Shown here: in pieces, positions 8,812 to 18,317 of the stretch
How positions within the stretch are numbered: position 1 is the stretch's first letter
Layout of the letters: each line of letters starts with the position of its first letter
Assembly: GCA_017857815.1 (NCBI GenBank)
Contig: JAFMCL010000006.1
Coordinates: 31,736 to 95,735 of the forward strand
Source of the DNA: Flavobacteriaceae bacterium
GTDB lineage: Bacteria > Bacteroidota > Bacteroidia > Flavobacteriales > Flavobacteriaceae
Direction: 5' to 3'
Length of the DNA: 64,000 nt
Translations under genes and position numbers: made by a program
The notes under the pieces: generated by a model
Databases searched by the model: none
Told to the model about the DNA's origin: nothing
Seen by the model: the letters and a program-made list of their open reading frames with translations, nothing else

Positions 8812-11559
8812 ATGAAGAGTTTTTTAGATGAAGTTGCACAAGAAATCATTTGCTCAAAGTACCCCTTCGAGCAAATAAAAATCATTGTACCCAGTCGAAG
8901 AGCAACCCTTTTTTTAAAAAATGCCTTAGCGGCTCAAATTGATCAACCTCAGTTTGCTCCAGAAATTGTTAGTATTGAAAGTTTTGTTGAGGAACTTTCA
9001 GGATTAGAGAAAATTGCGCACGTCAACTTGTTATACGAGTTTTATGAGATCTATCAAAAGCACACTCCGGAAAAGGAACAAGATGGTTTTGATTCGTTTT
9101 TAGGTTGGGCCTCAATTGTGCTTGCTGATTTCAATGAAATGGATGCACATCTTGTTGACACCAAAGTTTTTTTTGAATATCAAGCTTCATTACATGAAAT
9201 GCAAGAATGGGCTCAAGAAGATTCATCTACTCCATTAATAAAAAATCATCTCAATTTTTGGAAACGACTCCCGCTTTTATACGAGCGTCTGAATGATCAG
9301 CTATACAATCAACAAAAAGGAATGTTGGGAATGTTGTTTAGAGAGGCAGTCGCTAATTTAGAGCACTACACTCAAGGGACAGATAAGCAACATTTTTTTG
9401 TTGGCTTTAATGCTTTAAATAAATCTGAATCTCAAATAATTCAAGAGTTTGTTTCTCGGGAGGCAGGCAGCCTGATTTGGGACATTGATCGTTGCTTTTT
9501 TGAGGATGGTATTCATTCTGCGGGAAAATTCATTCGGAAATATCATGAGGAATGGAGTTTGCTAAGAGGTAAAGAAAAACCTATTTTTAAAGACAACTTT
9601 TGTCAGCCTAAAAATATCAATTTGGTTGGAGTGACAAAAAACATTGCACAAGCAAAGTATGCAGCTCAATTGGCAGAACGGATCCAAGAAAAAGGGAGTG
9701 ATGAGAAAACTGCCGTTGTATTGGGTAATGAATCTCTTTTGATTCCTGCGCTCTCCTCTCTTTCAGTTGCCCAGAAAAAATGGAATGTAACCATGGGCTA
9801 TCCACTGGAGGAGACAACTGCAGCAACTTTTTTTGATACTTTTTTAAAATTACATTCTAATGTTTCAAAGGGAAGTTTTTATTTTAAAAATCTACAATCG
9901 TTTTTCACTACCGCTTGGTGCGATGCGCTTTTTGAATCTAAAAAAATTAACATACGAGGAACACTCTCTGAGTTGCGAAAAAAGAATTTGAGTTATGTGT
10001 CTCCATCTTTTTTCTTAAACAAAGAAGATTCAGTTTCCTTAAGTGCTATTTGTTTTAAGCCCTTCACGACGGTGGCTGACATGCTTGATCGGCTGGTGCA
10101 ATTGTCTGAACATTTCATCGCCTTTTTAGAAAACCAAAAAGGAGAAGAAGCATTGTTGCACCTTGCCTATTTCCAGCGGTTTAGACAAAACTTTAATCAA
10201 ATGATTTTGATCAATCAAAGGCATCCGTTTGTAAAAAGCATTTCATTATTGGTGTTAATTTTTAAAGAGTTAACCAAGTCTGAAAAAATTGATTTTGTGG
10301 GAGAGCCACTCATGGGAATTCAGTTTATGGGATTACTTGAAACCCGTCTTTTGGATTTTGACAACATCATCATTACTAACTTGAATGAGGGAATACTTCC
10401 AGCTGGAAAAAAGACAGTTTCTTTTTTACCTTTTGATTTAAAGAAAAAATTTGGTCTTCCAACTTTCGTTGAAAACGATGCCATTTATACTTATCATTTC
10501 TACCGATTACTCCAAAGAGCAAAAAACGTATATTTGCTATACAACACAGAAAGTGAGGGTCTCAATGCCGGCGAAAAGAGTCGATTTCTACATCAGCTTA
10601 TTTTTGAAAATCAGCCTAATCACAAGCTTGTTGAACAACAATTAACATTGGACTATCAGCCATCCGCCACTCCTATTTCGACGGTTGTGAAGAACGATGA
10701 AATAATGAATAAACTTAACGCCATAGGAGTCAAGGGTTTTTCGCCATCTTCTCTTTCGTTGTATTTGAGAGACCCTCTAGCGTTCTATTATCAAAGGGTT
10801 TTAGGGATTTCTGAAACTCAAAAAATGGAGAGTTCCATTAACAATATGGATAAAGGAACTTTGGTACATGAGGTGGTGGAGAGTTTGTACACCCCCTTTA
10901 TTGGAAAAACATTAACAGTTGAAGATTTTGATTCAATGTTTGAACGTTTGCCGTCTTTGATGGAAGAGAAATATAAAAGTATTTACCACGGAAATAAAGA
11001 GCGAACAGGTCGTAATTATATCATTTTTGAAGTACTTCAAAAATCTGTGATTGATCTTTTAAATGCGGAGCAAAAAATTGTAGAGCAGGGGAACCAGTTA
11101 AAGGTTCTTCATTTGGAGAAAAAATTTGAAAAGGAAATCTCTATTCCAGGGTTATCTCAACCAGTAAAACTTATTGGTGTGGTGGATCGCATTGATGAGT
11201 TTAATGGAACCTTGAGAATTATAGATTATAAGACGGGTCTCGTCAATCCAAATCAACTAATAATTCCCGACTGGGATTTGCTTTTGAGCAATAGAGACTA
11301 CGCTTACTTGTTTCAAATTTTACTGTATTCTTATGTGCATCCAGAATTCATCAATAGTCATAAAACTGTCGAAGCAGGAATCATTTCATTTAGAAATTTG
11401 CCCAGCTATTTTATGAAATTCTCTATTAAATTTAAGAAAAGTGATCCCCCTGTTTCTCAAGGTATTTGTAAAGTAAACCTGTCATATTTTGAAAAAATTT
11501 TGTTTGAGATTATTCTCGATATCTTTAACCAAAAAATAAATTTCATTCATAAAAATTAA
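8812..11559 (+). CDS. PD-(D/E)XK nuclease, AddB-like partner
   Basis: 915 aa; second subunit of the double-strand-break processing pair. The N-terminus has IIVPSRRATLFLK (residues 24-36) in the place of a helicase Walker motif, as in AddB-type inactivated helicases. The C-terminal nuclease domain carries GVVDRIDE followed by LRIIDYKTG (about 801-809), the catalytic D...DYK core. The gene starts 4 bp after the AddA-like stop. The last ~60 residues run past the nuclease core with no motif recognised. Function is inferred from domain order and pairing. Confidence 0.87.
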   Translation: MKSFLDEVAQEIICSKYPFEQIKIIVPSRRATLFLKNALAAQIDQPQFAPEIVSIESFVEELSGLEKIAHVNLLYEFYEIYQKHTPEKEQDGFDSFLGWASIVLADFNEMDAHLVDTKVFFEYQASLHEMQEWAQEDSSTPLIKNHLNFWKRLPLLYERLNDQLYNQQKGMLGMLFREAVANLEHYTQGTDKQHFFVGFNALNKSESQIIQEFVSREAGSLIWDIDRCFFEDGIHSAGKFIRKYHEEWSLLRGKEKPIFKDNFCQPKNINLVGVTKNIAQAKYAAQLAERIQEKGSDEKTAVVLGNESLLIPALSSLSVAQKKWNVTMGYPLEETTAATFFDTFLKLHSNVSKGSFYFKNLQSFFTTAWCDALFESKKINIRGTLSELRKKNLSYVSPSFFLNKEDSVSLSAICFKPFTTVADMLDRLVQLSEHFIAFLENQKGEEALLHLAYFQRFRQNFNQMILINQRHPFVKSISLLVLIFKELTKSEKIDFVGEPLMGIQFMGLLETRLLDFDNIIITNLNEGILPAGKKTVSFLPFDLKKKFGLPTFVENDAIYTYHFYRLLQRAKNVYLLYNTESEGLNAGEKSRFLHQLIFENQPNHKLVEQQLTLDYQPSATPISTVVKNDEIMNKLNAIGVKGFSPSSLSLYLRDPLAFYYQRVLGISETQKMESSINNMDKGTLVHEVVESLYTPFIGKTLTVEDFDSMFERLPSLMEEKYKSIYHGNKERTGRNYIIFEVLQKSVIDLLNAEQKIVEQGNQLKVLHLEKKFEKEISIPGLSQPVKLIGVVDRIDEFNGTLRIIDYKTGLVNPNQLIIPDWDLLLSNRDYAYLFQILLYSYVHPEFINSHKTVEAGIISFRNLPSYFMKFSIKFKKSDPPVSQGICKVNLSYFEKILFEIILDIFNQKINFIHKN

Positions 11560-11609
11560 CACAGTAAATTTTATGTTAACTTTAATTCGATTAAAATTAA
11601 TTAACTTCT

Positions 11610-12446
11610 ATGGATAAGAAAGAAGAAGGAATAGATAAGCAACAGTTGAGTTGGTTCATGCGAATCATCACGCTTGGAGATCGATTTTCAATTCAGGACT
11701 TTTACGATAGAATCAAAAAAGGATTTGTTGAATTTTTGATTGTATTTTTTGGTGTATTGGTTTCTTTTGGTGTAGAAAGTCAGGGAGAAGACTTTGGAGA
11801 TCGGGAGTCAAACATTGACAATTTGGTCGGTTTAAGGGATGAAATGAGAGATATCCAAGCCTATACTCAAGATTATATATTAGAAAACCAATGGATTAAA
11901 GTGCTCTACAAAGCGCTTTATGATCAGTGGGAGGATAACAATGAGAATGTTTTTATTTTTCTAGATCAAGAAGATGAAGAGCCATACTCTCCATTGTCTT
12001 TTTACACTAATTATAATCCTTTTAATCCTCCTCGTGTCGTTTATGAGTCGATTAAATTGGATGGAACATTCCGATTCTTAGGTTCAGAAGTAGGAAGGTT
12101 TGTCAACGACACCTATGACGGAACCGACTTAAAGTATTTAATCTTGAACACCGACAGGGAAGAAAAAGTTTATGTAGAACAATTTGAAGCACGAGTTGCA
12201 AATAAATGGATTTACGAATTAGAGGAGGTTGATCTTTATGAAGTAGAGTTCTGGATTAAAAACAGAAAATATATACAAGATGACAGGTTTTTAAAATACA
12301 ACTTGTTTAAAAGATTGGGACTCTGGGATCAAATTTCAGAACAGCTTACTAAATATGACCAAACGTTGGAAAAGAACATAAAAAAACTAGATTCCGTGAT
12401 TAAAGTGAAGGAAGAACAGTTTACATTTATCTATTGGTGGTGGTAG
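11610..12446 (+). CDS. single-pass membrane protein of unknown function
   Basis: 278 aa, not recognised with certainty. A short cytoplasmic N-terminus is followed by one hydrophobic helix (about 39-55, FVEFLIVFFGVLVSFGV) and then a long soluble, acidic, mostly helical part. This order resembles flavobacterial DUF6090-type proteins, which also have one helix near the N-terminus followed by an R/E/L-rich domain, but I am not sure of the family. A TAACTTTA box at 11577-11584 could be its -7 element. Its last 20 bp overlap the 3' end of crtI on the opposite strand, so the two genes converge with no terminator between them. Confidence 0.7.
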   Translation: MDKKEEGIDKQQLSWFMRIITLGDRFSIQDFYDRIKKGFVEFLIVFFGVLVSFGVESQGEDFGDRESNIDNLVGLRDEMRDIQAYTQDYILENQWIKVLYKALYDQWEDNNENVFIFLDQEDEEPYSPLSFYTNYNPFNPPRVVYESIKLDGTFRFLGSEVGRFVNDTYDGTDLKYLILNTDREEKVYVEQFEARVANKWIYELEEVDLYEVEFWIKNRKYIQDDRFLKYNLFKRLGLWDQISEQLTKYDQTLEKNIKKLDSVIKVKEEQFTFIYWWW

Positions 12447-13899
12447 TCTTCTCTATTAAGCCCGCAACTAATTTACCAGAGATTAATGCCGGAGGTACTC
12501 CTGGGCCTGGAACGGTAAGCTGACCCGAGAAAAATAAATTTTCAACTTTTTTACTTTTAAGTTTTGGTCTTAAAAAAGCGGTTTGTAATAACGTATTTGC
12601 CATTCCATAGGCATTCCCCTTGTAGGAATTATATTCAGATTTAAAATTATTAACACAAAAGGATTTTCTAAATAAAATATTTTTTCTTAAGCTTTGACCA
12701 GTGAGTTCTTCCAAGCGTTTAAATACGATCTCGAAATACGTCTCTCTTAAGGCCTCTGTGTCTTCTAATCCTGGAGCAATGGGAACCAATAAAAAACAAC
12801 CTTCTTTTCCTTCTGGTGCCATTGAAGCATCACTTTTCGAAGGGAAATTAGCATAAAACAAAGGCTCTTCTGGCCATTTTGGGTCATCATAAATACTTTC
12901 GGCATGTACATCAAAATCGACATCAAAAAACAAGGTGTGATGGGATACGTTTTTAACCTTTTTATCCAAACCAATAAAGAACAGTAATGAAGATGGAGCA
13001 AACACCTTCTTAGACCAATAAGCCTCGCTGTAAGCCCTGTATTCGGGTTCGAGAAGTGTTTCGGTGTGGTGATAGTCGGCGCCACTTAAAACCACATCAG
13101 ATAAGATTTCTTTCCCTTTAATTTTTACACCAAAAGCTTTCTTGTTTTTAACCAAAATAGAATCAATAGGACTGTTGAGCTCAATCTTAACTCCAAGACT
13201 TTCGGCAAGTGCAACCATTCCCTTCACAATACTGTACATCCCTTCTTTTGGGTGCCAGGTACCTAATCCAAAATCTGCATAATTCATAAAATTATAAAAG
13301 GCAGGAGTGTTGGACGGTTTTGCTCCTAGAAACAAAACAGGAAATTGAAGTATTTGTGCCAGTTTGGGGTTTTTAAACTCCTTAACGACTTCTCGTTTTA
13401 CGGTAGTAAAAAAGTACCCTAATTTTTTAATGGTATCAGGAGTCACTAGCTCTAGTGGTGATATTCCGGGACGATAAACCAACTCGTCAATTGCGATTTT
13501 ATAATTATGAGCAGCTTTCCCAATAAACCGTTTTAACTTCTTAGCACTTCCAGTTTCAACCTTTTCAAATTCTGCATATATTTTTTCTAAGGAATCTCCA
13601 ATCAACATAGAATCATCTTTACCAAAATAGACTTGGTAGCCGGGATCAAGACGTTCCAACTGGTAATAATCACTTGGCTTTTTCCCAAAGTCAGCAAAAA
13701 ACTTTTCAAAGACATCTGGCATCCAATACCACGAGGGACCAATGTCGAAAACAAAACCGTCTTGGTGCATTTGTCTTGCGCGTCCCCCAGGACTACTGTT
13801 TTTTTCGAAGATTGTAACTTGATTTCCAGCTTGTGCGAGATAACAAGCTGCAGAAAGGGAGGAAAACCCTGATCCAATGATGGTGATTTTTCTTTTCAT
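12427..13899 (-). CDS. crtI: phytoene desaturase
   Basis: FAD-dependent desaturase converting phytoene to lycopene (or neurosporene), 490 aa, typical length. The dinucleotide-binding fold opens the protein (IIGSGFSSLSAACYLAQAG, residues 6-24) and ends with FEKNSSPGGRARQ. The C-terminal FAD segment FFSGQLTVPGPGVPPALISG is the CrtI hallmark. Phytoene synthase (crtB), usually adjacent in flavobacteria, is not in this window. The crtA/crtD/cruF-like genes lie about 1 kb away on the other strand. It converges with the membrane-protein gene at 11610, overlapping it by 20 bp. Confidence 0.93.
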   Translation of the reverse strand: MKRKITIIGSGFSSLSAACYLAQAGNQVTIFEKNSSPGGRARQMHQDGFVFDIGPSWYWMPDVFEKFFADFGKKPSDYYQLERLDPGYQVYFGKDDSMLIGDSLEKIYAEFEKVETGSAKKLKRFIGKAAHNYKIAIDELVYRPGISPLELVTPDTIKKLGYFFTTVKREVVKEFKNPKLAQILQFPVLFLGAKPSNTPAFYNFMNYADFGLGTWHPKEGMYSIVKGMVALAESLGVKIELNSPIDSILVKNKKAFGVKIKGKEILSDVVLSGADYHHTETLLEPEYRAYSEAYWSKKVFAPSSLLFFIGLDKKVKNVSHHTLFFDVDFDVHAESIYDDPKWPEEPLFYANFPSKSDASMAPEGKEGCFLLVPIAPGLEDTEALRETYFEIVFKRLEELTGQSLRKNILFRKSFCVNNFKSEYNSYKGNAYGMANTLLQTAFLRPKLKSKKVENLFFSGQLTVPGPGVPPALISGKLVAGLIEKTTTTNR

Positions 13900-13946
13900 G
13901 AACCTAGCAAAGATATCTCTATTTTAAATGGTAATCAAACAATCAA

Positions 13947-14672
13947 TTACTTCTTATCGGGCTTAATTGAGGATGGTTTTTTTTCTCGCACCAATCGAAT
14001 TTCTTCAACAAAGGATGCGCTAATAATTCCTGTTGGGATCGCCACGATTCCGATTCCAATTAAAGAAATTAGAGAAGCAAACATTTTACCACCAACTGTG
14101 ATGGGATAGACATCGCCATAGCCAACGGTTGCCAAGGAGACAGTTGCCCACCAAATTGATTCTGAGATACTTGAGAACTTTTCTGGTTGAGCATCATTTT
14201 CTAAGTAGTAAATCGCGGAGGCAGAAAACAAGATCATTAAAGTAGAAAGAAAAAGGGTAAACCTTAGCTCGTTTCTTACCGAAAACAACGCTTTGGTAAA
14301 TAGCTTTAATGAGGAGCTGTCCCTTCCTAATTTGAAAATTCGTGTCAAACGGAAAAGCCTTAATATTCTAAGAAAACGTCCATCTACTTTTATAAACGTG
14401 TTTAAGTAAAATGGCAAAATTGAAATCAAATCAATTATTCCAAAAACACTAAAAACATATTTAGAGACTCCTTTCAGTTTATCATCTTTAAAAGCAATGA
14501 ATACCCTGTAGAGGTATTCAAAAGAGAAAATAAAAATCGAAGTGGCTTCAAAAATGCTAAATGCATTTCCATAAGTCAAACGAAGGTTTTCATGCGATTC
14601 CATAATCATCGCAACGATGTTTAGGATAATCAACACATAGATAAACTTATCAAATAAAATCGGAGACTTCAC
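13947..14672 (-). CDS. voltage-gated-like potassium channel
   Basis: Six-transmembrane ion channel subunit, 241 aa, inner membrane. The voltage-sensor helix S4 carries regularly spaced arginines (FLRILRLFRLTRIFKLGR, about 100-117). The pore has the K+ selectivity filter TVGYGD (182-187), followed by the last pore helix. The start is GTG at 14672; the upstream part of the protein (LFDKFIYVLIILNIV) fits the first transmembrane helix. A 28-residue membrane peptide ends 5 bp before this start and is probably cotranslated with it. No cytoplasmic ligand-binding domain is seen. Confidence 0.9.
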   Translation of the reverse strand: MKSPILFDKFIYVLIILNIVAMIMESHENLRLTYGNAFSIFEATSIFIFSFEYLYRVFIAFKDDKLKGVSKYVFSVFGIIDLISILPFYLNTFIKVDGRFLRILRLFRLTRIFKLGRDSSSLKLFTKALFSVRNELRFTLFLSTLMILFSASAIYYLENDAQPEKFSSISESIWWATVSLATVGYGDVYPITVGGKMFASLISLIGIGIVAIPTGIISASFVEEIRLVREKKPSSIKPDKK

Positions 14673-14677
14673 CTGAT

Positions 14678-14764
14678 TTAATCTTTAGACATATCAATGA
14701 AAATCACCAATAGGACAATTACGGTAGTTATTATGACTACGACTGCTACAGAAAATATGGACAT
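14678..14764 (-). CDS. small hydrophobic peptide upstream of the channel
   Basis: Open reading frame of 28 codons, ATG to TAA, encoding one hydrophobic helix (core VVVIITTVIVLLVIF) with a short charged tail DMSKD. It ends 5 bp before the GTG start of the channel gene on the same strand. The one-helix composition and tight spacing suggest a real membrane micropeptide, perhaps a channel accessory subunit or a coupling leader. No homologue is recognised, and a chance frame cannot be excluded. Confidence 0.45.
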   Translation of the reverse strand: MSIFSVAVVVIITTVIVLLVIFIDMSKD

Positions 14765-14955
14765 AAATAAAATAGTTATATCTCAAAGATATGGAATTTT
14801 GATTATTTCAGATTGTACAGCAAGCTTATTTATGTCATATCGAGATATATTTTAAAGTAAATAATTTTTAATAGGTTTTTTAAAACAACATCAATTTATT
14901 TAATTCATATTCTTCTTTTCTTTTTACCTTAGTTTTAATTCTAAAACTATAGCAT

Positions 14956-15654
14956 ATGGACAGCTTTACCACTGTCACTTTTTTTAAATTTAATTCACAT
15001 AAATTTTGGGCTTTTAAGCAAATGGGACTGATGCCGATGCATTTGTCAAAAGCCAATGGTCTTAAGTTCTTCAAGCTAATGGGAACTGGTGGAGGCAACG
15101 GTTTTAGTCTTTGGCCAGACTTTGGTACTTATGCTTTATTGGGGGTATGGAATTCTGAAAAAGAAGCAAATGATTTTTATTCAAAAAGTACGGTGATTAA
15201 AAAATACATGAAAAAGGCAAACGTTTTCAGGACAATAAAACTTAAACCGATTCACAGTCATGGACTTTGGAGTGGTCAAAATCCTTTTCAATTAAGGAAG
15301 GAAACAAAACCAAATATTAATCCCACCGCTCCCGTAGCAGTAATTACTCGCGCAACTTTGAAATGGAACCGCTTGTTACCATTTTGGAAAGCAGTACCCG
15401 CTGCGAGTGATGCCATAGAAAATGCAAAAGGGGTGTCCTTTTTTAAGGGAATTGGCGAATGGCCTTTTGTTCAGCAAGCGACTTTGAGTCTTTGGGAAAA
15501 CATGGAAGCGGTTAAGACCTTTGCTTATAAAGGGAAAGCACATGCAGAGATTATAAAAAAAACAAAATCTCAAGGCTGGTATAGCGAAGATCTTTTTGCA
15601 AGATTTCACTTAATCTCAGATACAGGATTTAAAAAAATAGAGGATATTCAATGA
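14956..15654 (+). CDS. CrtA-related carotenoid hydroxylase/oxygenase
   Basis: Spheroidene monooxygenase (CrtA) family, 232 aa. A CrtA-related protein of a Flavobacterium has been described as a carotenoid 2-hydroxylase in myxol synthesis, and that role fits the neighbours here. Visible family features are the N-terminal TVTFFKFNS strand, the HLSKANGLKFFKLMGTGGG segment and WPDFGTYALLGVW. It is the first gene of a three-gene block; its stop overlaps the crtD-like start by 4 bp (ATGA). Whether it adds a hydroxyl or keto group cannot be seen from sequence. Confidence 0.82.
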   Translation: MDSFTTVTFFKFNSHKFWAFKQMGLMPMHLSKANGLKFFKLMGTGGGNGFSLWPDFGTYALLGVWNSEKEANDFYSKSTVIKKYMKKANVFRTIKLKPIHSHGLWSGQNPFQLRKETKPNINPTAPVAVITRATLKWNRLLPFWKAVPAASDAIENAKGVSFFKGIGEWPFVQQATLSLWENMEAVKTFAYKGKAHAEIIKKTKSQGWYSEDLFARFHLISDTGFKKIEDIQ

Positions 15655-17132
15655 AGACAGCGGTTGTGATCGGTGCAGGAATTGCTGGAATTGCCGCCAG
15701 TATAAGAATGGCAAAAAAAGGATATCAAGTTGCTGTTTACGAAGCAAATGATTATCCCGGAGGAAAGCTCAGTGCATTTACGTTGGGAAAGTATCGATTT
15801 GACGCTGGCCCATCCTTGTTTACGATGCCCGACTTTGTAACCGAACTCTTTGAGCTGTCTGAAGAAGACCATCGGGAATATTTTAATTTTAAAAAGAAAG
15901 AAATTGCATGTAAGTATTTTTGGGAGGATCAGACTCAAATCACCGCTTATGACGATCAAGAGCTTTTTTTTAAAGAAATTCAGGAAAAATTAAACATTGA
16001 CACCAAACCATTAAAAAAATATTTAAGGCGAGCCAAAAAGAAATTTGATTTAACAGCGCCACTTTTTCTGGAAAAATCACTACATCAGTTTAAGACTTTT
16101 TTAAACTTAAACACCCTAAAGGCCTTGTCTAGTTTAAGCCTTTATGAAATCAATCAAACTTTGCATGGCGTCAATTCAAAGCAATTGAAAGAGCCACATT
16201 TGATTCAGATGTATGATCGCTATGCTACTTATAATGGCTCTAGTCCATTTAAAACTCCTGGAATAATGACCCTTGTTCAACACCTCGAACAGGAATTTGG
16301 AACTTTTATTCCTGAAGGTGGAATGGAACAAATCTCGCACTCGCTTTATGAACTGGCAAAACGACAGGGAGTCAAATTCCACTTCAGCGAACAAGTGGAG
16401 GAAATCATTACGGATCAGGGAAGAGCAACTGGGGTTGTTGTGAATAATGTTAAGATCAATTACGATGTCACTATTTCCAACATGGATGTTCATCCAACCT
16501 ACCGAAAATTGCTTAAAAACAAGCCAGCCCCCGAGCGTGTTCTGTCACAAGAGCGATCAAGTTCGGCGGTTATTTTTTATTGGGGAATTAAGCATTCTTT
16601 TCCAAATTTGGATTTACACAATATCTTCTTTGCCAATGATTATAAAAATGAATTTGATTTTATTTTTAATAAAAATAAGCTAGCGGACGATTTTACGATT
16701 TACGTTAATATTTCCTCAAAAGATGTTCCAAAAGATGCGCCTGATGGTTGCGAAAACTGGTTTGTGATGATCAATACCCCGTCCGACAAAGGCCAGGATT
16801 GGGATGCAATCACCACCGAATTAAGAAAAAGAGTTATTCATAAATTGAATAAAATATTAAAAACTGATTTGGAAAAATTTATTGAGGTGGAACAGGAATT
16901 GACACCGCCTATGATAGAAGAAAAAACAGCTTCCTATGGAGGGGCACTGTACGGAAGTTCAAGTAATAATAAAATGGCAGCCTTTTTAAGGCATCCTAAT
17001 TTCACTTCCAAAATCAAAAATTTATATTTTTGTGGAGGCAGTGTTCATCCAGGTGGAGGAATTCCACTTTGTTTATTGTCCGCAAAAATCACAACCGATT
17101 TAATCCCTAAAGGAACTGATGATACCGACTAA
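15651..17132 (+). CDS. crtD: CrtD-like carotenoid 3,4-desaturase
   Basis: Second CrtI-superfamily flavoenzyme in the window, 493 aa. The N-terminal FAD fold is VVIGAGIAGIAASIRMAKKG (5-24), then YEANDYPGGKLS; the C-terminal FAD segment reads FCGGSVHPGGGIPLCL. Its position between a CrtA-related and a CruF-like gene, overlapping both, argues for 1-hydroxycarotenoid 3,4-desaturase (CrtD) rather than phytoene desaturase, whose gene is separate at 12427. It would introduce a double bond into a hydrated psi end of a linear or monocyclic carotenoid. Assignment by context plus family. Confidence 0.82.
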   Translation: MKTAVVIGAGIAGIAASIRMAKKGYQVAVYEANDYPGGKLSAFTLGKYRFDAGPSLFTMPDFVTELFELSEEDHREYFNFKKKEIACKYFWEDQTQITAYDDQELFFKEIQEKLNIDTKPLKKYLRRAKKKFDLTAPLFLEKSLHQFKTFLNLNTLKALSSLSLYEINQTLHGVNSKQLKEPHLIQMYDRYATYNGSSPFKTPGIMTLVQHLEQEFGTFIPEGGMEQISHSLYELAKRQGVKFHFSEQVEEIITDQGRATGVVVNNVKINYDVTISNMDVHPTYRKLLKNKPAPERVLSQERSSSAVIFYWGIKHSFPNLDLHNIFFANDYKNEFDFIFNKNKLADDFTIYVNISSKDVPKDAPDGCENWFVMINTPSDKGQDWDAITTELRKRVIHKLNKILKTDLEKFIEVEQELTPPMIEEKTASYGGALYGSSSNNKMAAFLRHPNFTSKIKNLYFCGGSVHPGGGIPLCLLSAKITTDLIPKGTDDTD

Positions 17133-17769
17133 ATTAACTAAGGAAAATCTCTCCATTGCAACTATTTGGTTATTTCATGTCAGTGGAATTCTTGGAATGC
17201 TCTATGGGAATTCTGACTGGTTCATCTCCGCAACTCCATTAAACCTTTTGATAAGTTTTTTTTTATTACTTCTTAATTCGAAAGGACACAAATGGTTTTT
17301 TCCAATGGTATTTATCGCTTTCTTGGTCGGTATGATTTCTGAAATCTTAGGGGTTCAATTTGGATGGATTTTTGGGAATTATCAATATGGAGAACAATTG
17401 GGTATTAAGTTGCTGGGAGTTCCATTGATGATTGGAGTCAATTGGGCAATGCTTACAATCATAACAGGGGCAATAGCCCACCAGTTTTACGAAAACACAT
17501 TCATGCGAATTATTACAGGAGTTGGTCTCATGCTTCTTTTAGATCTTTTGATAGAACCAGTAGCACCACGCCTCGATTTTTGGGTTTTTGAGGGAGGAGA
17601 AGCACCATTGCAAAACTATGTTGGTTGGGGAGCAGTAGCATTGTGCCTCCAATTTGGATATCAATTTCTGAAAATTAAGGTAGAAAGTGGATTTCCATAT
17701 CACTTATATTTACTTCAGATCATATTTTTTACTGTATTATTAATCAAACAAACCACCATAGGATTGTAA
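17119..17769 (+). CDS. cruF: carotenoid 1,2-hydratase, CruF-like
   Basis: Polytopic membrane protein (216 aa, about six or seven hydrophobic helices) of the carotenoid-biosynthesis family (CruF; formerly DUF422). CruF enzymes hydrate the C1',2' double bond of the psi end, the first step to myxol, saproxanthin and related pigments. Family features include GMISEILGVQFGWIFGNYQYG and the polar DLLIEPVAPRLDFW segment. It overlaps crtD by 14 bp, so the three genes are one operon. The lycopene cyclase, CrtZ and CrtB needed for a full pathway are not in this window. Confidence 0.85.
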   Translation: MIPTKLTKENLSIATIWLFHVSGILGMLYGNSDWFISATPLNLLISFFLLLLNSKGHKWFFPMVFIAFLVGMISEILGVQFGWIFGNYQYGEQLGIKLLGVPLMIGVNWAMLTIITGAIAHQFYENTFMRIITGVGLMLLLDLLIEPVAPRLDFWVFEGGEAPLQNYVGWGAVALCLQFGYQFLKIKVESGFPYHLYLLQIIFFTVLLIKQTTIGL

Positions 17770-17789
17770 TTCACTATTTTTGATAAATC

Positions 17790-18317
17790 ATGCGATATTT
17801 AATTCTGTTTATTGTTGTTCTTAGCCTTGGTTCTTGCAAGCAGATTCAGCCTAAAATTGAAATTGATGAAAGTGTTAAGCAAGATTCATTAAAGATCGAT
17901 ACTCCTGAAATTATAGTCAAGTTTATTGAGTTCACGCCTGAGTTTATGGTTGAAAATAAAATTGACAAATGGCTAGATTTTATTGCCTTTAAAGACGCAA
18001 TTGAAGACATTTCAAAACTCAATCCAGAGGGTATTGTTGTTTTCCTGAAAGGTTTGCAGAAATTAACCTTTCTGCTGCTAAAGTCTCCGCATCCCGAACC
18101 CTTTAATACCTTGCCCATATTTAGCCGTATTAGAGTCGTACAGACTCAAATCAATAAATGTTATTTCTACGCTTCAAACAATCAAAATGAAAAACTTAAT
18201 GATGCTTTGAAATTGCTCTATAAAGATTACAATATCCTATTAGAAAGAATGATAAGTATCGGTGATGAGAAAGAAATTAAGTTAAAACCCGAGGATTCAG
18301 AATTAGATGGGAGTTAA
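17790..18317 (+). CDS. lipoprotein of unknown function
   Basis: 175 aa with a lipoprotein signal peptide: hydrophobic stretch and lipobox LGSC with Cys16, so it is likely anchored to a membrane facing the periplasm. The mature part is helical and charged, with no recognised domain. It follows cruF by 20 bp on the same strand but has no visible pigment link. It ends in a palindromic TTAA where its stop overlaps that of the convergent gene at 18314. Confidence 0.75.
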   Translation: MRYLILFIVVLSLGSCKQIQPKIEIDESVKQDSLKIDTPEIIVKFIEFTPEFMVENKIDKWLDFIAFKDAIEDISKLNPEGIVVFLKGLQKLTFLLLKSPHPEPFNTLPIFSRIRVVQTQINKCYFYASNNQNEKLNDALKLLYKDYNILLERMISIGDEKEIKLKPEDSELDGS

